From assembly GCA_012931725.1 (NCBI GenBank), contig CM022945.1, positions 14,122,087-14,186,086 on the forward strand: a stretch of DNA of 64,000 nt. Direction: 5' to 3'. This document shows, piece after piece, positions 45,800-57,177 of this stretch; position 1 is the first letter of the stretch; the number at the start of each line of letters is the position of its first letter. The DNA comes from Litsea cubeba. Taxonomy: Eukaryota > Streptophyta > Magnoliopsida > Laurales > Lauraceae. The notes under the pieces were generated by a model. The model saw only the letters and a program-made list of their open reading frames with translations, searched no databases and was not told where the DNA came from. Made by a program: the position numbers and the translations under genes.

Positions 45800-48700
45800 C
45801 TTTCATCTCATGTTCTTGCACCGTTCTCATCTTTATGCACATAGGACCTTATACTCACCATTGAATTGACTCTTAAAAAACTCAAAGACCATTGAACTTA
45901 AAGACCGTTACATTAGGGGCCGGTTACGATTATCTTATTTAAAGTTTCCTATGTATGACTTATGTTAAGTCGTGGGTTAGGATTATCTGATGGGACTGAC
46001 TTTTTATATGACCCATATTTGCAAAGAAACTTTCCATCCATCCTACGCCATTAATAGAATGTTTGAATCCATGATATATTGGCTCCTTTTGTAAGACTTT
46101 GAACAAGAGGTTTGAAGATTTTTTCTCAATTAGGACTTGATCAGAAGCCGTGGAAGTGATATTGGTCCTTGCAGAGCTATTCATCTGACCCACCAACATG
46201 AGAACCAAAGATAGTCCATGTGTTTTCTACCAGTGGGATCCATAAACAATTGCCTTAGTAATCACCATTAATTATCAAAAATATGGTTCTAGGAAAAATA
46301 TTGGATATTTTCATATTGGTTTTTTTTTTCTCGCTGGCATTATCGGGAATATGATGTAGAAAATAATTTAATCTTTGAATAATTAAGAATAATAAACAAA
46401 TACAAAAATATTGTATCGATTTTGTTCTAATTTTTTTCATTTTTATTCCTTTTTACAACTTTCTTTCAATATATTTTTTTAGTTTTAGTGACATTTTGAA
46501 ATTATTGCAGTAATATTGCTACATTTACCCAAACAGTATTTTCTTGATAATGCCCTGATCTTTTCGATTGCTGATAATTTCTTGTAACAGACGGCTAGAA
46601 GCAGAAGAATAAAAGGACGTTTATTATTTACAATTGAAAAGATAAAGGAAAAGGACCCACAACTAACTAGTCAAAGTTGAGTAAAGTTTTCAAATTTAAA
46701 TTAGTCAAAGAGCATGTGGAAACTTGTTTTTGAAGAAAAGGAAGTTCTGATGAAATTGTATGTTCCTTGTTTACACTAAAGAGTAGTTAATTGGGTCTTC
46801 AGGAGATTTTTTTACACTGCGTTGGTTGCCTCTACTTATACTTGCAGTTGCTTGTACTTATACCTAATTTGGGTTCTAGTTAGAGTCATATTCACAGCAT
46901 TGGATGGATCACCCTTAATTTAAAAATTAAACTTTGGGTCTATGAAATATAGAGCGATTGTCAGTTAATGAAGAGTAATATATATATATATATATATATA
47001 TAATGAAGAGTAATATAGACATATATGAATATCTTAGTTAAACCTTGTCCATGATAAGACCTTTTTTATCATATGATAGGCTGATGATTCCCAATGGACC
47101 AATGCAATGGTAAATATAGCTTTTATTACATCAGTATTAAGACCTACAGATTCAACCGGGTGATGCTTCACTATGGGCCTATTTGTATCATATAATTGAA
47201 TACATAGAAATTATTTTTAAATGGTTAAAAGTTTAAAAAAAAATGTGAGTTTTAAAAAATGACCATCAAATTATGTCTCTTGTGATGGAAAATGAATTAG
47301 GGGAAGTTAGAAATGAATATGCAGCTGCCACCTTATTAATTCAAATCCTATGAATGTGAGGGTTGTATTCATATCATTACTTAATATCCTTCACATTCAC
47401 ACCTCAACTCACAGCATGCCCCTCACCTCTTTAGCAATCTTTATTCGATCATAAATTCTTATGTATTTTATCTAAATAAACAAATGCACCATATTTGAAA
47501 ATAGGTTTAGAATTGATAATAATTTATAAAGTGCTGAATTTCTTTGACAGTTTTGAAGTGTTGACATTTGTAAGAAAGGGTGAAACTTCATCTTCCAAAA
47601 AGCTCCTACCTAGATTGATGAATTCCACCTGATAAACCACAAAAGATTTTCAGCCATGTAAATGGTGCAGACAGGCATTTTGGCAGTATTATAATATGTG
47701 AATAATTTGTCACAACCATTTGTGGACATCAAATGATGAAAAGTAAATCTTCACCCACCCCATCCACAAGGTCTCTTACACATCAAACTCTCACCCTCCT
47801 GCTGCGGGCCATCAAGTTTCCCACCTTACATTGGCAGTAGCAAAATGATGTGCCAAAAACAGTAGTATAGTATCCACACTCATTTCCTAGTCTATCCAAT
47901 AGCCTTTATATAGGAGGAAGGCATGAGGTGGACACTCTATCCTAATTGAAAGTATAAAAAGGGAAGAGAATGACCCTAGCTAATGCCTGAATTATTGAGA
48001 AGAAAATTCGGTTAGAAAAAGGTGTGGTATAGGATCTGCCTGCCCATTGATTGAAGACACATGATTTGGTGGTTCATCCCTGCCCTTAGATTATGGTGAG
48101 TGATTCATCAAATTTAGTCTTTAATAGACAACCCCAATATCTATATGATAATGATTAGTATGTTAATCCTGATAAACCCAAAAATGTGTCTATTGCTTTG
48201 ACCTAATTAATCAACACTTGGGACAAGTGCCAATTCACAAGAGAGAATGATGATGGAGCGGATTGGATTTGAGAAAAGTGGGCCCCTCCATTGTGATTTT
48301 GGAGGAGTTGATCATATGATGCCATTGCCAGCAGCCTATGATGTTTCCTGTTCGTGTATGCATAAAAAATTAGTTAGTTGATAGTTAGAACCCTCTAAAC
48401 TTCACTATAATTAGGGTTCAGTTGCAACAGTGTTCAATTGTATCTTTAAGCAATTTATTTTATAGATTAGTTTTAGTTTGTTGGCCATTGTCTTTGACTC
48501 AAGATAAGGTTGTTATGACCTAATCAAATCTTTAACACTTCATCTTCAATCATTTCATGGGCAGCTCTCCTTTGAAACTTTAGGTGCTCACTTTTGAAAA
48601 TTAAGCTGTAAAATAGAAAAGTTGAGAAATTCCGGGTCTGACATTAGCAACAAGTGTGGCCCATGTGCTGTCATCTCAGACATCATCTTCCCAAGGATGG

Positions 48701-49085
48701 GCCACACTTTCCAGCAAGACTAATGACAAACAAAAATGATGAGGTATGCCCAGCAGAATAATGAATCAGGGAGATTAGAACTTTTACAATGCAAATTAGC
48801 AGTCTGGGCTGTGGTGATTCCACTATGTTATGTATACTGAGGGGCATTCACTGTTCTCTCATGTGAATTGACAATCACCCCTGTCACCTCATATGCTTTT
48901 GACTTGCCATTGGATTAAATTTTTGTGACAAACACAGGCCACAGCTCTTGAGTCTATTAGATAGAAGGTTTTTCTTTGGTAGAATACATAGGAGGTTAAA
49001 ATGAAGATATGACCCTAATTTTTGTACACATAGTCCATTTTCTAGGTGTGCGACAATAGGCATACAAATTTAATCAAGTATCATT
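45800..49085. other. Gene-free AT-rich spacer
   Basis: No gene is seen. It contains a (TA)n run at 46979-47002 flanked on both sides by TAATGAAGAGTAATA, i.e. a small direct duplication around the microsatellite. Confidence 0.45.
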
Positions 49086-49089
49086 GGTG

Positions 49090-49560
49090 CTATTACATGT
49101 GATTTTTGTATGGCAAAGACTGGAGATTTTATACATGCTTTGTTCTCATGTTCTTATGTGCACCATATATGGAGGGTTTGCTTTCCAGGCATAGAATATA
49201 GCCAACTTATACAACATAGATTTGGCCTATTTGTTTGGGATCTAATTATTGAAGCCGGCTTAGGTACAGAAGAAATGCTTTTATTCATAATGGTAATATC
49301 TTAGATTCGTGGTTAGCTGTTGATTGGGCAATGACATTGATCTGAATTTTAAAAGTGCTCGTCTTCATAAGAAGAATTTCGTTGGATACCTCCACCTGCA
49401 GGTATGTTAAAGCTTAATGTGGATGATGCAGGTTTTTAATGAGGATCGAAAGGCGGGAGTAGGTGTAGTTCTTAGAGATGAGTTGGGTAATGTGTTTATG
49501 GCCATGAGCAAACTAGAAAATGAAGTGGAGGGCAGGAGATGAATTTTTTGTTAAAACATT
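49090..49560 (+). mobile_element. LINE zf-RVT / RNase H remnant
   Basis: Frames read HALFSCSYVHHIWRV, as in the LINE zf-RVT region, then after shifts LKLNVDDAGFNEDRKAGVGVVLRDE, a reverse-transcriptase-linked RNase H domain with the usual strand 1-2 sequence. Stops and shifts show that it is inactive. Borders were not resolved. Confidence 0.7.
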
Positions 49561-50454
49561 TTATCAGGTTTAAAGTGCATCATGTGGGCAGAGAAGGGAT
49601 GCATAGCTAAATTAAACAAGTACATTATTGGCATCTCAATAATATATTTCTGAGATATTTCTATAAAGAAAATGCAATCAAGTATCCAATCACAAAGAAT
49701 AAAGTAAGATTTATGTGATTTGAGAGTGTATCTATGTCCAAAGAATTAAAAGAACTCTTGTATATTCTTCTTTTATTCCTTCTGAAAGTTAGGATCATAA
49801 GTTACGTCAATATTTATAATACTTTCTTAAAGCCCTGTAAAGATCTTGATTTCGATGACCAAAATCCAATAAGCCCCGGATTCATATATGGTTGACACAG
49901 GTAGACCAATTCCAGATGAACTAAGAACAAAAGACATAACCCAATAACCTTTCACCAATAGCAGCTCGATGGGAATAAAATTATAAGTTCCTCATATAGG
50001 TGAGCAGAATCTTCTTTTTGCAAAGGTTACCATTTCAAGGCTGACACCATGACTTCAGAATTTAAAAAAATCAGAACACATGGCTGCCTAACTGCACTTG
50101 GACCAAGATACACGCTACTAGCCTATTACTTGCATTCTCCAGTGCACAGAAGTAGTCTCATCACCCTATATTGAAAAGGACTTCAATCCTGAGCTTCATC
50201 ACACAATATATACATCAATTGTGGAGATACTGCTTAGTATAGTCATTAAAGGGGGAATTTTTCATGGTGGGCATTTATCCATTGTTCCAAATCTTCCTCA
50301 ATAATTCCGTTTTCTTGAGAAATTATGGCGAGAGTTTTCAAAGCTTTTTGGCTTTTCCTGATAGATATATTCAACAGAACATCATCATCATTTTCATCGT
50401 CAGCACAGTCTTACTCCTATTTCGAAGAGTTTAAATATATAACGACTGAATTTT

Positions 50455-50650
50455 ATCATCATCATCAAAGCCTTATCTCAACTATGTTATGGTCGGCTAC
50501 ATGAATTATGTTTATATATTCTGATCTATCTTGAGCGAAATCATCATTGCACTTCTTCAAACATGTTTTTATTACCTCTATCCACGTTCTCTTCACCCTA
50601 ATACGAGACATCAATCTGCATAGCCAGACTTTTTCTTACCGGCGCCATTA
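50455..50650 (-). mobile_element. RTE-type LINE 3' end
   Basis: The reverse complement carries the family tail (ATAACATAGTTGAGATAAGGCTTTGATGATGATG) and the GAGAACGTGGATAGAGGTAATAAAA region. A related short tail occurs on the plus strand at about 50885-50935 (GTAGTTGAGCCTAAATCTACC...GACTTTGATAACGATG). Confidence 0.65.
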
Positions 50651-51479
50651 CCTACCTGCGTTGGATGTAGAGAATTCAAGAAACTACACATAAGAAGAAT
50701 TATATAACTTAAAGATATAGAGATTTCAAATAAAATAGTGTATAATCCTTTCTCTCTTTTTTTGTAACTAGATTGAAAAAAAAAAAAGTTAGCCGTTATC
50801 CATCTCATCAGAACAAGACTTTGATAACAACAATGTAAAGCTTTTGTCACAACCCAAATGTATATACTCGAACTGATAAAAAAAATGTAGTTGAGCCTAA
50901 ATCTACCTGAGATAAGACTTTGATAACGATGCTGCGAACGTAGACGTAGGTAAATAGTGGTCACTTTTTCACAAGCATAACTTTCTCATCATAATCATAT
51001 GAAGAGAAGATTGGAATATAACATGAGTAGTCCTATGTGATCATGATTCATGTAAATCACCAGGAGCTGTGCCAATCAATAATACACACTTTCGGCAGAT
51101 ACAAATGAATCCAACCGACCTCTATTTGCCCTAGATTTACTCCCTATGAAAAGTTCTCTTGTAGGGTCTTATCTTATATGATTTTGCATGCAGAAACCCC
51201 AACAGTTTTCACATCATATTGTTGTCATAGGATCCGCTTCTTTTGTCCTTTTTCACTGTGGCCAAGATTTTCATCTTGCCAAACGGGATATGTAGTTTGC
51301 AATATCTCTCATTGCCTCCTCTCTTTTTTTGAAGCATCGGCTGTCAAATAACACCTAAAGTTTCTTAGCATATTCTTAAGAGTCAGTGATGGATTGATAA
51401 TGCAGATAGCAAAGGTTCCTTGCAATTACATAAGAAAATCTAATTTCATTCTTGTCCAAGGGCTGCCTTAAACAAGGGC

Positions 51480-52285
51480 TTGGGTTCGGGTCAACTTACC
51501 AACCCAACTCGAACGGATCTACTTATTAGCTCAGGGTCTGGGTCGAATGCTTTTTACTTACAAGTTGGGTTAGGATTCACATTTCAAGCCATTTAATAAA
51601 AGGATCACATTTAAGTTCGGATATGTGATTAAAATGAGCGTACTTGAGAGTTTTTAGGGACAGCATCAATATATAATATATTAAGAAAAACTAATTTGAG
51701 ATGATTTAAACATGTTCAATGCACGGGTTCTCAATGAGAATATGTCTCTCTATACAAATTGAAGGCCCCGCAAGGAAAAGCGGTAGTGCGAAGAGGACAT
51801 AGATGGAAGTAAGAAGATAGATTTCAAGAAGTGCTACTTATATAGGTATAGGGGTTAGGCCCCAGATAGGGTAGAAGGGCGAAACAGAATTCATGTAGCT
51901 AATCCAACGTAATTGAGACAAGGCTTTGATTATGATAATGATGATTCAAGTTTCATTATATGATATATATGGTTGCTATTCGTCTTGCCCACCCAACCCG
52001 AACCTGGATTGGTCAACCTACCAGCCAAATCGTTTTCACTTTATGGTTGGATTAGGATAGACATTTCAACTCGATTAATAAAAGGGTCACATTTAAGTTT
52101 GGGGTATGTGATATGTGTACTTGCTATTCGCCGTACTCACCCAACTTGAACCCAAATTGGTCTACATACGAACCAAATCGCTTTTACTTATGGGTCAGGG
52201 TTGATCCTTTTGAGGTCATGTACAGGTTGATATTTTCAACTCGATTAGTATACGGATCGGGGTAGAATTAGCCCATATTATATTA
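51480..52285. repeat. Degenerate tandem repeat split by an RTE insertion
   Basis: Three related units contain CCCACCCAACCCGAAC-, ACTTAtGGGTtAGG- and AAAAGGGTCACATTTAAGTT-like blocks: about 51500-51631, 51973-52120 and 52121-52280. The last two are spaced 148 bp apart. The first unit stops at ATATGTGAT, where the RTE fragment begins. Confidence 0.55.
51632..51945 (+). mobile_element. RTE-type LINE 3' end
   Basis: Shares GAGAGTTTTTAGGGACAGCATCAAT, TTGAGATGATTTAAACATGTTCAA and the tail GAGACAAGGCTTTGATTATGATAATGATGAT with the other copies. It is decayed and interrupts the local tandem repeat. Confidence 0.7.
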
Positions 52286-52369
52286 ACCCATAATGATCAT
52301 TCTCACCTATCCTATCTTGAGCCCGAAGACTTAAGCTACAGGAATACCCTTATAATGGATACTACTATA

Positions 52370-52520
52370 ATAATTGCCATCATCAAAGCTTTGTCCCAAG
52401 TATATTGAGATTGTCAACATGAATTTTGTTTCTTCATTCCAATCTATTACGGACCAATTTCTTAGGTGGATTACACTTCTTCGGCATAATACTCTAATAA
52501 TATAGGATAATATTACGTTT
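52370..52520 (-). mobile_element. RTE-type LINE 3' end
   Basis: The reverse complement has the terminal landmarks TCGGAATGGAGAA-like and ACAAAGCTTTGATGATGG. It is short and diverged. Confidence 0.55.
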
Positions 52521-52559
52521 TTACAATAATGGAAGATTACAAATATATTAATCAACTAT

Positions 52560-53700
52560 TCACCGGATCCAATCAGATTGGGGGCAGAAAATAGAAGAAC
52601 TTGTAATAAGTTGGACGGTTGTACGCTTGCAGCCGAACCCTAAACCCAAGCAAAGATGGTCGAGCCAATTTCTGGGTCAAGCTTGACCAGACACATTTCA
52701 CTACAGCCCTATCATTCATTCATTTCACAACCTCCTAATATTTGGCTACGATTTTGTGATTGTGCAAATGAAGTATCCTTGTGCTTGAGCATCATAGGCA
52801 TGATTTGCATAAACATGTACCCTGTTGTAAGGGTTGCAAATGGACTGGTGCCTGAGTTTGACCCTAGCCCAGCCCCATTTTGAGCTTGAGAATATAGACT
52901 CATTTGGGCCTGCTAACCAGCTACATAGCATTCTGTCTTTAACCAAATACATATTTGTGACCGTGGTCCTACATGCATACGATCAAATATGGGCTTTTTA
53001 GTTTGCATATTGGCCAACAGCTTGATACAGGGGTACTCTGAGGCCACTGCCATTGGGGCCAAAAAAAAAAAAAAAACATCAAACTGTTGATAGGGTTTAC
53101 ACGGGGAGATTCTGGAGCCCTATTTGGGCCCAAAATAAAATCACACTGATGCAGCCAATACATGGATATTTTTAGATTTTTCTATTCGCTTATAAAGGTT
53201 TTTATTAGATTAGGGTCCAATAACCTTTTAATCATGCCCAGTAGTGATTTTTGACCTTTAAAATGGCAAAATAAGCTATTAACTTTGTTGCATGTTTATT
53301 CAGCCAACTATTGAGAATTCAAAATAACCACAAATGAAACAAGTATATGTGTCAAAAGAATTGACCCTCTTAAGCAAAGGTTGTTCAGATAGGGCTTCAA
53401 AGAGTGTCTAAATTTGAAATATCCATCATTTTTCCTAGAACTATATTGGTAACAAAGATGATCAAATCCTCACTGACAAAATCTTCAATTCTCCTGTTCT
53501 TATACCCAAAATTAAGAAGAAGAAAAAAACTCTTGTTCAAAGCCAAGCCCATATCTCATGATTTCCATCCATGAATTCAAGAGAATTGGTTTCAATCAGG
53601 TCCATGCCATGTACCTGATTGGACCCTGGATAATGGTATCAGGCTTTGGCCATAAGACAAAAAGGCACGAAAGTAGAGGTAGCAGCATATGAGGGAAGAT
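52560..53700. other. Gene-free spacer
   Basis: No domain-bearing frame. It contains GACTGGTGCCTGAGTTTGACCCTAGCCCAGCCC-type repeat sequence near 52846 and an A-run at 53061-53076. Confidence 0.45.
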
Positions 53701-53715
53701 ATTCAGCTACATGCA

Positions 53716-54105
53716 GGCATACAGTGCTTATGCAACCCAACTCATGGGGCCACTTGGGCACATTCCTAACACCAGTAGAAGGACTAGATGGCAAGGTCTC
53801 GTTATAAATAAGGGACATGCAAAAAATCACAGCCCCCGTCAAATCACAGCCTGTGATACCTCAGCCATTCTGTTCATCATATCAACATTCAGGATCACCA
53901 AATAGTGTGTGGCATACAGTGCTTATGCAACCCAACTCATGGGGCCACTTGGGCACATTCCTAACACCAGTAGAAGGACTAGATGGCAAGGTCTCGTTAT
54001 AAATAAGGGACATGCAAAAAATCACAGCCCCCGTCAAATCACAGCCTGTGATACCTCAGCCATTCTGTTCATCATATCAACATTCAGGATCACCAAATAG
54101 TGTGT
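53716..54105. repeat. Perfect 195-bp tandem duplication
   Basis: Units 53716-53910 and 53911-54105 are identical over all 195 bp, by direct reading. No domain-bearing frame is present in them. Perfect identity means a very recent duplication or an assembly artefact. Confidence 0.92.
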
Positions 54106-54279
54106 GGGTCCTATTTTGCACAAAATTAAGGCATATATCCATGATCCATCGTCATCCATTCATCAAGCCGCAGTCCCTATAGCCTGTGTCTTACTAAAAA
54201 CATCTCAAACATACCGCTAACTAGGTCTAGTAAAGGCATGAGATTACCATTGCAAGCATACTGAAAAACCTCACTTTTC

Positions 54280-54830
54280 ATTAGCGATGCAAACGGATCG
54301 ATTCTAGAGATGAAACCATACTAGACCCAGATCCGGACCTGTTTCTAAATGACGTTCCAAAACTGGTTTGTACTCGGAACCTGTTTTGTTGGTTCCAAAC
54401 CCAGTTCCTATAAGAGGACCCAGATCCAGTTCCAAAACTGGGATTGGGATCTAATTCCACAACTGATTTTTTGTACTTTTTTATTTTTATTTTTTCTTAA
54501 AATAAAGATAGCATTCAACTTATAACACAATGCATCAAGTCTACTCTCTCTAAGATTAAATATAAAAATATCCAAATAAAGTTGATTTTGGACTATAATT
54601 TACAATATTAAAGGCTCTTATGCCAGGCTAGGTCCCAGGTCCACGGGTCGAAACATATATGGACCAGGAACCAGACCAGTTTATCAATCAGGACCTAAAT
54701 TGAGTTCCGGACTCCGACCCATTTATGATTCGGAACCTAAAACAGGTTCCAAACCCAATTTTTCATAGGTTGGAACCTCCGGATAATCGAAAAATCGAAT
54801 ACCCATTTACAACACTACCTTCCATTTGAT
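54280..54830. repeat. ACCTG/GGTTCC-rich degenerate repeat
   Basis: Repeated blocks such as CCAAACCCAGTTCC, GGAACCTGTTTT, GACCCAGATCC and GGAACCTCCGG occur many times, as in old plant transposon debris. No coding potential is seen. Confidence 0.45.
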
Positions 54831-55005
54831 TGTCATGGAAGGAAAAGAGACAGAAAAATATTAGCACCTCCTGGACTCCCAAATAGTATTATGTCTTTTC
54901 ATATGAGAAAAAAAAAAAAAAAGAACAAATATATATGATATCTAAAATCAGACATCAGAAAATTTTGATGGTATGGTAACACAAGAATCAGTCTATTACC
55001 CTCTA

Positions 55006-57146
55006 CTAATTACAACGTAGAGAGAGCATCCCATTCATATATTGCTTTCTGGTCCTCTTGTACTTCTTGAGCAGTGTGTCAAAGACATTACATACATCCT
55101 CAAATATTACACCTTCACAGAACTGGGATTTAATATGTGCAAAAGTGGCATGTGCTTCCTCATTGTGACTGTTATATAACAGAACAAGGTTCTCAAACAC
55201 TTTCCATGGGTTATTGTAGTCTATTGTTTCATCAGCAGCCCCTTCCCGTGGAAGGTGGCGAAGCCATCTCATCCACTGTAAGGAGTCATCATTCCTTCTA
55301 TGAACAGCAGCTTCTACGATCTTGAAAGCCTCCAAGAAGCTAGACCCAGTATTTATTTTATTAATGATGTAACTGAAAGTAGCCCTCTGGGTCATATCAA
55401 GAGGGTGCATACTCTGTTTGGCCTGGCTATTACAATCAAAGGGCAAGGAAAATGCAGCAACCATGCAAGCCTTCCTGAAGGTAGGATCATTGTCTCCAAC
55501 AACCCTGATTGCAACATGCAACAGATTTATGAATGCAACATTTGCTAACTGCAAGGTTGATTCAATAGGATCATGAGTTGTTTGTTTCCTGTTCTCATTC
55601 CAGCAATGAAGCGCTATATGAGCAAAACCTTCCCACCTGTTGACAAGCTACCTAATGAGAACACTAGAAGAATAAAAAAAAGGCCACAACAAAGAGGGTT
55701 TAGAAAAGTGGAGCATGCATGATGTGAGGATTGTGTCTGTCAGCAACAAAAGAAAGGATTTCTTAGAAGCTTCTTAAAACAAAACCAATTTCATGATATT
55801 CCAACAAGCAGTAGGCAACAACACATGAATTCTTTGAACCGATAAAAAAAATACGCATGGGTTCTTTGAAAGGAGTAACACATCACATACGGGCACATAT
55901 TAACGAGTGTGTGCATGTTTGTGTGTCAGATTCATACCAACATAAGAAGCTATGGATCACTGAATCATGGGCCCCAGTTGCAGCCGAAGGATATACTAGA
56001 GAATCTAATGTGGTAAATGGTGGAAGTGGATAAAGTAGAGGGGAAAAAAACCTTAAGATGATGTCTTAAAGATAGTTTATCACAGGTACATCGAAAAGCA
56101 TGTCCCCAAGACAAAATGCCCACAAGATACCTCAGTGTTGGTGGTGAGCAAAGAAAGTGACCATGAACTTGAATGCCCAGAAACAGAGAAAACGGAAGGG
56201 TAGAGGTACAGACCGTATGAGTATATCAAGTCTAGAACACTATGATGCACGGATACTTCAAAATGGGCAACGTATCATGTCGTATAGTATCCGATACTTT
56301 ACTTTCTATGTGTAAAATCCATGTCCTTGCTGTGTCTATAGCGTGCCCTTGCCGTATCCATGTTGTATCAGTGCATCATAGCTAGAACCACCCCAGAATT
56401 CACCGCCGCTCTCAAATTAACCCAACAGTAACATCTCTGTTCTGGTTTGGGGCAAAGCCACAGAGAAAACCAAAGTTTTCTGCAGACTATATGTTCATCT
56501 GATGTTTGGTGCATAAATTTCCCATGGAAAAGTTTCAGGGCAAAATCCATGGCATGATTTTGAGAGGGTTTTCAGGTAGGGCTTTGGTTGGGGAGGGGAA
56601 GGGCCTGCGACTTTCCCACAGAAAATATGAGCTCTCACCCTCCTCATCATCCAATGAACCCAATAAAAATTGCAGGTTTCACACCTGAAGATGCCCACAA
56701 GAAAAGTATAATGTGGATTTGGATGTCACCAAGCATGCCCTTAATGAGGATGGCTGTTGTGTTTGAACTAACAGACTTTGAATTTTGACAACTGTTATAA
56801 CCTTCCCTTTTTTTTTTAAGTTGGAATTTCCATTTTGAAACAGACGCATTTAAGCCAGAAACCTGTTTCTCTTCTTCTTTCTTTCTATCAATTTATATGT
56901 GTGTGTGTTAAACATTTTTAAGATTGAACGACAAGGAGTAAAGGGGTTGCTGTTGTGACAATGAGTACCTTCCATCTGTGCTACAGGCTTTTGTAATCTA
57001 TCCTCACACCATGTCTTCTAGTAAATTCCAATGTCAGAAGCTGGAGTTTCCACATATGCAACAATTTTAAATTTTTGTTAACGCAAAAAAATTCACATCC
57101 CAAGAAAGCAATTTATGGATATTTTCATTTCTTTCAACCTTTTTTT

Positions 57147-57177
<31 letters not shown>

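Noticed and set aside
53639..53842. Coding frames in the 195-bp duplication
   Set aside because: No domain; frames on both strands are merely open by chance and repeated by the duplication.
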